NCBI GenBank assembly: GCA_946183175.1
Contig: CAMHBH010000030.1
Span: 1-18,060 of the forward strand
Length of the DNA stretch: 18,060 nucleotides
Origin: an uncultured Oscillibacter sp.
Lineage (GTDB): Bacteria > Bacillota > Clostridia > Oscillospirales > Oscillospiraceae
Reading direction: 5' to 3'
In this document: positions 1 through 6,436 of the stretch, piece by piece
Numbering within the stretch: the first letter of the stretch is position 1
Layout: each line of letters begins with the position of its first letter
Notes under the pieces: generated by a model
Databases searched by the model: none
Seen by the model: only the letters and a program-made list of their open reading frames with translations
What the model was told of the DNA's origin: nothing
Position numbers and translations under genes: made by a program

Positions 1-2
1 TC

Positions 3-323
3 GCCGCCTACGCCCTCCCCACGCTCTACTTTATCGCCATGACGTGGTCTCAGGGCGCGACCGTCGGGAAAATGGTGATGAAACTGGAAGTCGTCAGCGC
101 CGAGCGCGGACACCTCACCTTGTGGCAGACCGTACTCCGGGAAGTCTTCGGGCGCTACCTCTCCGTGACGCTCCTCCTGATTGGCTACTTCATGATTATC
201 CCCGACCGCGAGAAGCGCGCTTTGCACGACCGAATCGCCGACACGCGCGTCGTCTACGCGATTCGCACACAGCCCGACTTCCGACGCCCGTCGCCCGTTG
301 ACAATGGAGACCCCCCGGTATGA
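3..323 (+). CDS. RDD family membrane protein (5' end missing)
   Basis: C-terminal part of an RDD-domain integral membrane protein; the reading frame is open from base 3 and the start lies outside the window. The visible 106 residues hold the typical RDD core: a hydrophobic stretch (LPTLYFIAMTW), the QGATVGKMVMKLEVV motif that follows a transmembrane helix in this family, a second hydrophobic helix (YLSVTLLLIGYFMIIPD), and the closing signature ALHDRIADTRVVY. RDD proteins are poorly understood; some are linked to ion exchange, so no substrate is assigned. The stop overlaps the start of rnhA by four bases (ATGA), which suggests translational coupling. The family call is firm, the function unknown. 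Confidence 0.85.
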   Translation, partial: AAYALPTLYFIAMTWSQGATVGKMVMKLEVVSAERGHLTLWQTVLREVFGRYLSVTLLLIGYFMIIPDREKRALHDRIADTRVVYAIRTQPDFRRPSPVDNGDPPV

Positions 324-757
324 AGTCGGTGACGGTCTACACGGACGGCGCGTGCTCCGGGAATCCGGGCCCGGGCGGCTGGGCCGCCGTCCTGATGTAC
401 GGCGGACACAAGCGGGAGTTGTCGGGCGGCGCGGCGTCCACGACCAACAACCGCATGGAAATGACCGCGATTATCTCCGCCCTCTCGGCGCTCAAAGAAC
501 CCTGTACCGTGGAATTATATTCCGACAGCCGCTACGTCCTCGACGCCCTCGAAAAGGGCTGGGCCGTCCGCTGGCGGCGCAACGGCTGGAAGCGCAACAA
601 GTCCGACGCCGCGCTCAACCCCGACCTCTGGGAAACTTTGCTGAACCTGACGGAGCGCCACGACGTACGCTGTCACTGGGTGCGCGGCCACGCCGACAAC
701 CCCTACAATAACCGTTGCGACGCGCTCGCCGTCGCCGAAAGCCGCAAATTCCGCTAA
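320..757 (+). CDS. rnhA: Ribonuclease HI
   Basis: Cytoplasmic endonuclease that cuts the RNA strand of RNA:DNA hybrids (R-loops, Okazaki primers), using two metal ions. The 145-residue length is close to the E. coli enzyme. The catalytic set is complete: D9 in YTDGACSGNPGPGG, E47 in NNRMEM, D69 in YSDSRYV, H124 in VRGHADNP and D134 in NRCDALA, at almost the same numbering as E. coli D10, E48, D70, H124 and D134. The basic W-rich stretch at 81-94 (WAVRWRRNGWKRNK) matches the substrate-binding handle of type 1 enzymes. Start ATG at 320 is preceded by GGAGA at 306-310, inside the end of the RDD gene. Probably cotranscribed with it. Confidence 0.96.
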   Translation: MKSVTVYTDGACSGNPGPGGWAAVLMYGGHKRELSGGAASTTNNRMEMTAIISALSALKEPCTVELYSDSRYVLDALEKGWAVRWRRNGWKRNKSDAALNPDLWETLLNLTERHDVRCHWVRGHADNPYNNRCDALAVAESRKFR

Positions 758-806
758 TTTACAGTTTGTTCACAAATTTCCGGCGAAGTTTACAGTTTGT
801 TCACAA
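758..806. repeat. Pair of perfect 18-bp direct repeats (possible operator)
   Basis: The sequence TTTACAGTTTGTTCACAA occurs at 758-775 and again, unchanged, at 789-806. The start-to-start distance is 31 bp, close to three helical turns, so both copies would face the same side of DNA. Each copy contains TTTGT-TC-ACAA, an imperfect palindrome. The pair begins immediately after the rnhA stop and ends 30 bp before a TATACT hexamer. Two tandem identical sites upstream of a -10 box are typical of transcription-factor operators; the factor is unknown. Confidence 0.6.
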
Positions 807-836
807 GTTCGTCATACTTTCGCAAAATTTGCCCGC

Positions 837-842
837 TATACT
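837..842 (+). promoter_or_regulatory. Possible -10 box downstream of the repeat pair
   Basis: TATACT at 837-842 matches the -10 consensus at five of six positions. No good -35 is found 16-18 bp upstream (ATACTT at 814-819 is poor), so if real it may depend on an activator at the 758-806 repeats. A transcript starting near 849 would meet the terminator at 905-941 after about 90 bases. Confidence 0.3.
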
Positions 843-904
843 CTCCATCATGCAGAGGGTCACTCCCAGCCCGATGCGTTTTCTCCCTCCTTCTACAATA
901 CAGG

Positions 905-941
905 CAGGCGGAGTCCAAACCGGACTCCGCCTGTCGCTTTT
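905..941 (+). terminator. Rho-independent terminator
   Basis: A perfect 12-bp stem, CAGGCGGAGTCC (905-916) with GGACTCCGCCTG (922-933), closes a five-base AAACC loop and is followed by TCGCTTTT. It would end rnhA read-through or a short RNA started near 849. Confidence 0.85.
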
Positions 942-994
942 CGGCACGTCGCGCTGTGCGTTCAGTTCAGGGGCAGGCGCGTTTGTGAAAGGGG

Positions 995-1028
995 GCTGTC
1001 CGGCGCGCTACCGGACAGCTTTTGTTTT
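995..1028 (+). terminator. Second Rho-independent terminator
   Basis: A perfect 9-bp stem, GCTGTCCGG (995-1003) with CCGGACAGC (1011-1019), has a seven-base loop and is followed directly by TTTTGTTTTT. It lies 60 bases after the first terminator and just before the promoter of the deacetylase gene, insulating that gene from upstream transcription. Confidence 0.88.
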
Positions 1029-1041
1029 TGCGTTTTTCCCA

Positions 1042-1069
1042 TTGACTTTTTCCCGCGCTGTGCTAAACT
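1042..1069 (+). promoter_or_regulatory. Sigma-A type promoter of the deacetylase gene
   Basis: -35 TTGACT at 1042-1047 and -10 TAAACT at 1064-1069 are separated by 16 bp. A TG dinucleotide one base upstream of the -10 (TGCTAAACT) gives an extended -10. Expected start near 1076, leaving a leader of about 45 bases with AGGAGGG at 1102-1108. Confidence 0.8.
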
Positions 1070-1119
1070 GTCCGTATAAGTAACCCGCAACTTTATTCCA
1101 TAGGAGGGAATCCCCTGAC

Positions 1120-2886
1120 ATGAAAAAAACGCCTTGCAAACATCTGATACGCCGCGCCGCCGCGCTGCTGTTGCTCATAGTCCTGACGCTCACGGCGGCC
1201 CCGGCCTATACCCCCGCCCGCGCCGCCGAGGGTAAGAAGCTCATCGCCATCACGTTCGACGACGGCCCCTCCGCCAATACGCCCACGCTCCTGGACGGCC
1301 TGGAGGCGCGCGGCGCTGTCGCGACCTTCTTCATGTGCGGCTCGAATGGCAGTCACGGGGTGGTCAAGCACTCCGACTTACTCCCGCGTATGGTCTCGCT
1401 GGGCTGTCAGCTCGCGAACCACTCCAACACCCACCCGAATTTCACGAAGCTGACCGCCGACCAGATTCAGTCGCAAATCGCGGCGGTAGAGCCGTACCTG
1501 TACGAGGCCGTCGGGGACAAGTACCTGGAAGTCGTGCGCATTCCGGGCGGGTCGAATACGGAGCGAATCCGCGCCAATACCGCCCACCCCATCATTATCT
1601 GGAGCATTGACCCCCTGGACTGGCGCGACCGTAACGAGGAGATTGTGTACAACCGCATCATGCAGAAGGCCCACGACGGCGGCGTGATACTGCTTCACGA
1701 CCTGTACCCGACGAGTATCGCCGCCGGACTGCGCGCCATCGACTCCCTCCGGGAGCAGGGCTACGAGTTCGTGACGGTTTCGGAACTGTTCCGGCGTCGG
1801 GGGGTGTACCTGCAAAACGGCACGACCTACACCGGCGCGCCGAGTGCGGAGGAAGTCACCAGCAAGCCTGCCTACACCGCCCCGTTAGTCGAGACGCAGG
1901 TCAACCCGTCGACGGGCGAGACCACGGTCTACATGGACACCACCGAGAACGGCGTCGAGAGTATCCACTACACGACGGACGGAAGCCTTCCCACGCTGGC
2001 CAGCCCGAAATACACGGGGCCGTTCACGGTCTCCGAGACAACGAATATCCGCGCGGCGGGGTTCGACCGTTTCGCGACCCGCACGCCGCTGAATGAGAAG
2101 GAAGTACAGCCGGGAACGGCCATGCCGCGAATCGCAGAGGCCGCCCACGGACGCCTTACGCTGACGTGTCCGACGGAGGGCGCGCGAATCTTCTACACCA
2201 CCGACGGCAAGGACCCCCGCACGGACGGCGAGGAGTACGCGAAACCCTTCGCGGCGGGGGAACAGACCCGCGCCGTGGCGGTCGTGGAGGGCCGCGCCCG
2301 GAGCAACGTACTGAATATTGTGAAGATGTCGAACGGCACTTTCTATTGTGATGTCCCCTACGGGGCGTGGTACGCCGCCGGGGTGGACGACGTGACCAGT
2401 CAGGGCCTCATGAACGGCGTGGACGCGTACTACTTCGCGCCGGAGAGCGCCACGACCCGCGCCGCGCTCGTGACGATTCTCTACCGCATGGAGAACAGCC
2501 CGCGCGTGACGAAAAAAGTACCGTGGACGGATGTCCCGTCGGGGCAGTGGTACTCGAATGCTGTCGCGTGGGCGGCGGACAAGGGAATCATTACCGGGAA
2601 GTCCGACACGCTTTTCGGGCCGGGCGACATTCTGACGCGTCAGCAGGCCGCCGCGATTGTCAAGCGCTACGCCGACTGGGCCAAACTCAAGGGCAAGAGC
2701 GGCGGGACGCTCAACGCCTACCGCGACGCGGCCAGCGTGGCGGAGTACGCCGTAGAGCCGATGTCGTGGTGTGTGGAGAACGGCATGCTCCGGGATGTCG
2801 GAGACAACCGGATTGCGCCCGAGGAGGCCGCGCTTCGCGGACAAGTCGCCGTGATGATTAGCCAGCTCAGCGCCCTGAAAAAGTGA
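1120..2886 (+). CDS. Secreted polysaccharide deacetylase with chitobiase-type and SLH domains
   Basis: Probable cell-surface carbohydrate esterase family 4 enzyme that removes acetyl groups from peptidoglycan or another N-acetylated glycan. A signal peptide (residues 1-36; KK, a Leu-rich core, cut near ARAAEG) is followed by a NodB domain at about 40-225: TFDDGPS with D47/D48, the metal pair H101 and H105 in HSNTH, RIPGGS at 140-145, DPLDW at 164-168, and LLHD with H193. Two chitobiase/hexosaminidase C-terminal type modules follow, marked by HYTTDGSLPT (283-292) and FYTTDGKDP (358-366). Three SLH repeats (about 408-455, 466-515, 530-585) should hold the protein to the wall. 588 residues, single gene between its own promoter and a terminator. 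The acetylated substrate cannot be told from sequence. AGGAGGG precedes the ATG by 11 bases. Confidence 0.9.
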   Translation: MKKTPCKHLIRRAAALLLLIVLTLTAAPAYTPARAAEGKKLIAITFDDGPSANTPTLLDGLEARGAVATFFMCGSNGSHGVVKHSDLLPRMVSLGCQLANHSNTHPNFTKLTADQIQSQIAAVEPYLYEAVGDKYLEVVRIPGGSNTERIRANTAHPIIIWSIDPLDWRDRNEEIVYNRIMQKAHDGGVILLHDLYPTSIAAGLRAIDSLREQGYEFVTVSELFRRRGVYLQNGTTYTGAPSAEEVTSKPAYTAPLVETQVNPSTGETTVYMDTTENGVESIHYTTDGSLPTLASPKYTGPFTVSETTNIRAAGFDRFATRTPLNEKEVQPGTAMPRIAEAAHGRLTLTCPTEGARIFYTTDGKDPRTDGEEYAKPFAAGEQTRAVAVVEGRARSNVLNIVKMSNGTFYCDVPYGAWYAAGVDDVTSQGLMNGVDAYYFAPESATTRAALVTILYRMENSPRVTKKVPWTDVPSGQWYSNAVAWAADKGIITGKSDTLFGPGDILTRQQAAAIVKRYADWAKLKGKSGGTLNAYRDAASVAEYAVEPMSWCVENGMLRDVGDNRIAPEEAALRGQVAVMISQLSALKK

Positions 2887-2933
2887 CCTTTCCCGCCAAG
2901 CCCCCCTGACACGGTGAAGCCAAGGGGAAAATT

Positions 2934-3037
2934 GACGAATTACGCATTTCGCCGAACCGCCACACTAAAACCCAAACCCCCGCGAACAGGCGAATTTCCC
3001 CGCCGTCCGGCGGCTATTCGCCAAATTCGTAATTGTC
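2934..3037. repeat. Imperfect inverted-repeat element, MITE- or REP-like
   Basis: The outer arm 2934-2956 (GACGAATTACGCATTTCGCC and three more bases) is an imperfect inverse of 3016-3037, which reads GACAATTACGAATTTGGCGA on the minus strand. Inside, GGCGAAT (2989-2995) pairs with ATTCGCC (3016-3022), and CCGCC (3000-3004) with GGCGG (3009-3013), making a nested hairpin. It fills the space between two convergent genes and is more A/T-rich at its ends than its neighbours. No coding potential seen. Confidence 0.45.
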
Positions 3038-3039
3038 GC

Positions 3040-3071
3040 GCCCTCCTCCGCAAAACGGGGGAGGGCTTTTT
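3040..3071 (+). terminator. Rho-independent terminator of the deacetylase gene
   Basis: An 11-bp stem, GCCCTCCTCCG (3040-3050) with CGGGGGAGGGC (3056-3066), contains one G-U pair and an AAAA-containing loop, and is followed by TTTTTC. It faces the convergent DUF951 gene, whose stop lies at 3075. The minus strand has no matching U-tract. Confidence 0.85.
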
Positions 3072-3074
3072 CTG

Positions 3075-3269
3075 TCAGGTATCACTTTTTTCGGCGGGTA
3101 ACAGCTTCCGGATACTCTTTTCCGCCTTGCTTCGCGGCAACATCAGTTCGTGTCCGCAAGTCAGACACCGTAACTTGATGTCCATGCCCACGCGGAGAAT
3201 CTCCCAGACCTTCCCCCCGCACGGGTGCGCCTTCTTCAATTCCACCCGGTCATGTAAACGCAGTTCCAT
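3075..3269 (-). CDS. DUF951 family small protein
   Basis: A 64-residue basic protein that matches the DUF951 family of Firmicutes as I know it: an N-terminal LHDRVELKKAHPCGGKVWEI segment, then VGMDIKLRCLTCGHELMLPRSKAEKSIRKL. Conserved features seen are the HPCGG motif (C17) and CLTCGH (C35, C38), which together could bind one zinc ion (inference). The family has no settled function; it is small, soluble and often sits near replication or repair genes. Start ATG at 3269 lies inside the end of rarA (20-base overlap in another frame) with a G-rich site (GGGGGG) five bases upstream. It is the last gene of a four-gene minus-strand operon. Confidence 0.88.
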   Translation of the reverse strand: MELRLHDRVELKKAHPCGGKVWEILRVGMDIKLRCLTCGHELMLPRSKAEKSIRKLLPAEKSDT

Positions 3270-4533
3270 TGCGCCCCCCGTAAATCCCTTCCCAGTAGGT
3301 TTTCGCGGCCTGTTCGGTGCGGTTGTCGCCCCACTCGTAGTAGCGTACCCCCTTCAGCGCGTCCGGGAGGTACTGCTGCTCCACCCAGTGGCGCGGGTAC
3401 GCGTGCGGGTACTTGTAACGCGGTACGTCGTCGGCCCCGGCGCTGTCCGCGTGGACGTTCTGTAGGTGTCGCGGCACGTCCCCGGTACGCCCCGCGCGCA
3501 CGTCCTTCATGGCCCTGTCGATGGCCTCCACGACGCTGTTGGACTTCGGGGCCGTCGCCAGCAGAATCGCCGCCTGCGCCAGCGGCAGACGCGCCTCCGG
3601 TAGTCCCAGACGCGTGGCGGTGTCCACGCACGCGTTGACAATCGCCGCCGCCTGCGGGTACGCAAGGCCAATATCCTCACTCGCCGAGCATAACAGACGC
3701 CTGCACGGCGTAATCAAATCGCCCGCCTCCAGAAACCGCGCCAGGTAGTGTAACGCGGCGTCGGGGTCACTGCCCCGTAGCGACTTCATCAGCGCGGAGG
3801 CGTCGTCGTAGGACGCGTCGCCGCCCCGGTCGTAGCGCATGCCGCTTTTGACGGTCAACTGTTCGGCGTCGGCGCGCGTCAGGTACAGCCGCCCGTCAAC
3901 GGGTAGCGCCGCCTCCGTGAGCAGTGCGACCGCGCTGACGGCCTTCCGCACGTCCCCGCCGCCCGACTGTGCCAAATACCCCGGAAGCCCTTCCTCCCAG
4001 TCCAGCGGCAACGCCGAACGCGCCTTTTCCAATTCCAGCGCCCGCAAGACGGCCTTTTCGGTCTCCTCCGGCGGCACCGACTTAAATTCAAAGACCGCGC
4101 TCCGCGACAGTAACGCCCCGTATACGTAGAAGTACGGGTTCTCCGTCGTGGACGCTATCAGCGTAATTTGCCCGTTCTCCATGAACTCTAACAAACTCTG
4201 CTGCTGCTTCTTGTTGAAATACTGTATCTCGTCCAGGTACAGCAACACGCCCCCCGGGGCCGTCAGTGTCCCGACTTCCGACAGAATCTCCTTGACATCC
4301 TGTAGCGACGCCGTCGTCGCGTTCAGCCGCCGCAGGGCCTTTTGTGTACGCTTCGCGATGATGTTCGCGACGGTCGTCTTGCCCGTACCCGACGGGCCAT
4401 AGAAGACCATATTCGTTTCCGTGCCGTGCTCAATCAGCCGACGCAATACCGCCCCCGGGGCCAGTAAGTGCGCCTGTCCTACGACTTCCTCCAACGTCTC
4501 CGGGCGAATCTCGTCCGCGAATGGCTGCCGCAT
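3250..4533 (-). CDS. rarA: Replication-associated recombination protein A (RarA/MgsA AAA+ ATPase)
   Basis: Clamp-loader-like AAA+ ATPase that acts at stalled replication forks together with SSB and recombination proteins. The 427-residue length is normal. Seen in order: N-terminal RPETLEEVVGQAHLL, Walker A GPSGTGKTT at 46-54, Walker B LLYLDEIQ with D101/E102 (the family more often has DEIH), FNKKQQQSLL, sensor 1 STTENP at 128-133, LLSRS with a likely arginine finger at 144, GGGDVRKA (sensor 2 region), and the C-terminal tetramerisation part with SASEDIGLAYPQA, APKSNS and YKYPHAYP. ATG at 4533 follows GGGAGG, which lies in the 15 bases after the stop of the upstream gene. Operon with two unknown genes upstream and the DUF951 gene downstream. 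Confidence 0.95.
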   Translation of the reverse strand: MRQPFADEIRPETLEEVVGQAHLLAPGAVLRRLIEHGTETNMVFYGPSGTGKTTVANIIAKRTQKALRRLNATTASLQDVKEILSEVGTLTAPGGVLLYLDEIQYFNKKQQQSLLEFMENGQITLIASTTENPYFYVYGALLSRSAVFEFKSVPPEETEKAVLRALELEKARSALPLDWEEGLPGYLAQSGGGDVRKAVSAVALLTEAALPVDGRLYLTRADAEQLTVKSGMRYDRGGDASYDDASALMKSLRGSDPDAALHYLARFLEAGDLITPCRRLLCSASEDIGLAYPQAAAIVNACVDTATRLGLPEARLPLAQAAILLATAPKSNSVVEAIDRAMKDVRAGRTGDVPRHLQNVHADSAGADDVPRYKYPHAYPRHWVEQQYLPDALKGVRYYEWGDNRTEQAAKTYWEGIYGGRNGTAFT

Positions 4534-4548
4534 TCCCTACGCCTCCCG

Positions 4549-4992
4549 TCAATCCTCGTCCCCCGCCTGACGCGGCCCGATTTCCACGCCCAGTATCGCC
4601 AGCCGGAAGCCGTCCTGTAATTTCCGCCAAGTGACCGTTTTGTAGGCGTCCTTCGGCCAGCGCGCCCGCCACGTATCCCGCAGACACGTTGCAAATTCCG
4701 CGCCGCCCGTCTCCAGCAACATCGGCGACAAATAGCGGAAAATCATCTGCTTTTCCTCAAAGCGCCGCGTGGAACGCTTCCAGAATTTTTCACGCATCCA
4801 GCCGTCCGCGAGCGCGTCCAGAAGTTCCGACGCCAGTCCGGACAGATTCCCGCCCGCCTCCCGAATGGCCCCACGGTATACCGCCGCGTAAGTCCGCTCG
4901 TACTCCCGGAAGGCCTCCGCGTACTCCGTGCGGGTGAAGCGTACAAGCCACGGCTTGCAGTCCTGTACCGCCGACAACAACTCCGTATTCAT
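4549..4992 (-). CDS. Unknown soluble helical protein upstream of rarA
   Basis: A 147-residue protein that I do not recognise. It is predicted mostly helical, with no signal peptide or membrane segment, rich in Arg, Trp and Tyr/Phe (FTRTEYAEAFREYERTYAAV, MREKFWKRSTRRFEEKQM, DTWRARWPKDAYKTVTWRKL) and with an acidic end (GDED). The ATG at 4992 overlaps the stop of the upstream membrane-protein gene by four bases (ATGA on the minus strand), and the stop is 15 bases from the rarA start, so all three are probably cotranscribed and coupled. The same frame is open further upstream (to 5265), but that part is Arg/Gly-rich and lies opposite the neighbouring gene, so I rejected it as coding. Being next to rarA does not by itself prove a repair role. 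Confidence 0.75.
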   Translation of the reverse strand: MNTELLSAVQDCKPWLVRFTRTEYAEAFREYERTYAAVYRGAIREAGGNLSGLASELLDALADGWMREKFWKRSTRRFEEKQMIFRYLSPMLLETGGAEFATCLRDTWRARWPKDAYKTVTWRKLQDGFRLAILGVEIGPRQAGDED

Positions 4993-5282
4993 ACGCCGTC
5001 CTCCGTGTCTTCGGAATCGTCGGAATTGTCCACTGTCTCCGCGACTTTCCCGAAATCGTCTGCCGTGTCCGAAACTTCCCCGGAATCGTCGGGCGCGTGC
5101 GCGTACTTCCACTCCCGCAAGAGTACCCATACCCCCACCGCCGCGAATACCACGCCGCTGACGATACAAAGTACAACTTCTCCGCGCGTCTCCGTCCGCC
5201 CGTCCAGGAAAAGCCGCCCCTGCTGACAGGCCAGATAAAGCAAGTACGCCCCCGCTAAAGTCCACAACGGACGCATTTTCAT
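4989..5282 (-). CDS. Small two-helix membrane protein with acidic tail, unknown function
   Basis: A 97-residue protein, not recognised. Two hydrophobic segments (LWTLAGAYLLYLACQ at about 5-19 and VVLCIVSGVVFAAVGVWVLL at about 36-55) are followed by a cytoplasm-type basic turn (REWKY) and a strongly acidic, Ser/Thr/Asp/Glu-rich tail (residues 62-97) that contains repeated D/E-V-S/A-D/E-T patterns and is probably disordered. I chose ATG at 5282 because AAAGGCGG lies nine bases upstream; the GTG at 5291 would sit directly on that site. It is the first gene of the rarA operon and shares an ATGA overlap with the next gene. Divergent from rluA, 108 bases away. Confidence 0.68.
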   Translation of the reverse strand: MKMRPLWTLAGAYLLYLACQQGRLFLDGRTETRGEVVLCIVSGVVFAAVGVWVLLREWKYAHAPDDSGEVSDTADDFGKVAETVDNSDDSEDTEDGV

Positions 5283-5332
5283 GAGTAACACCCGCCTTTT
5301 GTCCCGTTCACGGCCCCGCCTTTCAAAACCGC

Positions 5333-5361
5333 TTTACAAGCGCGGCGGAAACGGGTATGAT
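5333..5361 (+). promoter_or_regulatory. Sigma-A type promoter of the pseudouridine synthase gene
   Basis: -35 TTTACA at 5333-5338 and -10 TATGAT at 5356-5361 with 17-bp spacing. The start near 5368 gives a leader of about 20 bases carrying TGGAGG (5377-5382) eight bases before the ATG. The divergent promoter for the minus-strand operon must lie in the same 108 bases, but I see no convincing match. Confidence 0.8.
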
Positions 5362-5390
5362 ATCCGAAACCAACTCTGGAGGACGCCGAC

Positions 5391-6365
5391 ATGAAAGAAC
5401 TCACCATCGGAAAGAACGACGCAGGACAACGCCTGGACCGATTCCTGTCAAAGAATCTGCCGCTGTTGCCGTCCGCGCTCGCCCAGAAGTATATCCGCCT
5501 GAAGCGAATCAAGGTCAACGGGCGCAAGTCCAGCCGCGACGCGCGCCTCTCCCCCGGCGATACCATCCAATTATATATCAACGACGACTTCTTTGGCAAG
5601 AGCGACGCCGCCGAAAATCTGTTCCTCGCGCGCTTCGAGCCGAAAGTGCGCGTAGTCTACGAGGACGAAAATCTTCTCCTTGTCGACAAACGCCCCGGGC
5701 AGTCCGTACACGCCGACGAGACCGAGAAAGTCAATACGCTTATCAACCACATACAAGCGTACCTCTACCGGAAAGGCGAATGGAATCCGGCGGAGGAACA
5801 GTCGTTCGCGCCCGCGCTGTGCAACCGTATCGACCGCAATACCGGGGGGCTTGTCGTCGCCGCCAAAAACGCCGAAACGCTCCGCGTCGTCAACGAGAAA
5901 ATCCGCGCCCACGAAATCGAGAAGTCTTACCTTTGTATCACGGCGGGCCGCCCGAACCCGCCCGAGGGCAAAATTGAGGGCTTTCTGCGCAAGGACGAAC
6001 AGAAAAAACAGGTGACTTTCTACCGACACCCCGTGCCGGGGGGCCGCTCCGCCGCCACGCTCTACCGCACAATCGAAACACGCGACGGCCTCTCCCTCGT
6101 CGAATGCCGCCTCCTGACGGGCCGCACACACCAAATCCGCGTGTCTATGGCGGAAATCGGGTGCCCGCTCCTGGGCGACGGCAAATACGGCGACGGCGCG
6201 GTCAACCGCAAATTCCGCGAAACCCGTCAGGCCCTCTACGCCTACAAACTGCGCTTCGCGTTCCCCACGGACGCCGGAATTTTGAACTACCTCCGGGGTC
6301 GGACATTCACTGTCCAACGCGTCCCCTTCCGCGATTCCTATTTCCCGCCGCGAAATACTCCTTGA
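5391..6365 (+). CDS. RluA family RNA pseudouridine synthase
   Basis: Isomerises specific uridines in ribosomal RNA (or tRNA) to pseudouridine. 324 residues. An N-terminal S4-like RNA-binding domain (about 1-64: DAGQRLDRFLSKNL, YIRLKRIKVNGRKSS, LSPGDTIQLYI) leads to the catalytic domain with VVYEDENLLLVDKRPGQSVH (motif I region) and the signature NRIDRNTGGLVVAAKN at 145-160. D148 is the catalytic aspartate; NRID replaces the more usual HRLD. Further motifs are IEKSYLC, SLVECRLLTGRTHQIRV and GCPLLGDGKYG. This set fits RluC/RluD-type enzymes, but the target uridine cannot be named. Single gene with its own promoter; the stop codon overlaps the -35 box of the next promoter. Confidence 0.92.
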   Translation: MKELTIGKNDAGQRLDRFLSKNLPLLPSALAQKYIRLKRIKVNGRKSSRDARLSPGDTIQLYINDDFFGKSDAAENLFLARFEPKVRVVYEDENLLLVDKRPGQSVHADETEKVNTLINHIQAYLYRKGEWNPAEEQSFAPALCNRIDRNTGGLVVAAKNAETLRVVNEKIRAHEIEKSYLCITAGRPNPPEGKIEGFLRKDEQKKQVTFYRHPVPGGRSAATLYRTIETRDGLSLVECRLLTGRTHQIRVSMAEIGCPLLGDGKYGDGAVNRKFRETRQALYAYKLRFAFPTDAGILNYLRGRTFTVQRVPFRDSYFPPRNTP

Positions 6366-6390
6366 CAACCGCGCCCGATTCCGCTATGAT
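6362..6390 (+). promoter_or_regulatory. Sigma-A type promoter of the ccdA-tlpA pair
   Basis: -35 TTGACA (6362-6367) is a perfect consensus and contains the rluA-type gene's TGA stop. -10 TATGAT (6385-6390) follows at 17 bp. A transcript from about 6397 would carry AAGGA (6427-6431) just before the ATG at 6437. One of the strongest promoters in the window. Confidence 0.85.
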
Positions 6391-6436
6391 ACGCACATTA
6401 TCAAGTCCACAAGCAATTTGAAACGTAAGGAAAATC

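Noticed and set aside
715..1083. A 122-residue plus-strand frame through the intergenic region after rnhA
   Set aside because: It crosses two strong terminators and a direct-repeat pair, has no ribosome site, and shows no family resemblance.
1885..2844. A 319-residue Arg-rich open frame on the minus strand opposite the deacetylase gene
   Set aside because: Composition (Arg/Gly/Val/His) is that of a GC-rich antisense frame, and the plus strand encodes clear SLH and chitobiase modules.
5283..5291. GTG at 5291 as start of the small membrane protein
   Set aside because: The AAAGGCGG site ends directly at this codon, leaving no spacing; ATG at 5282 is nine bases away.
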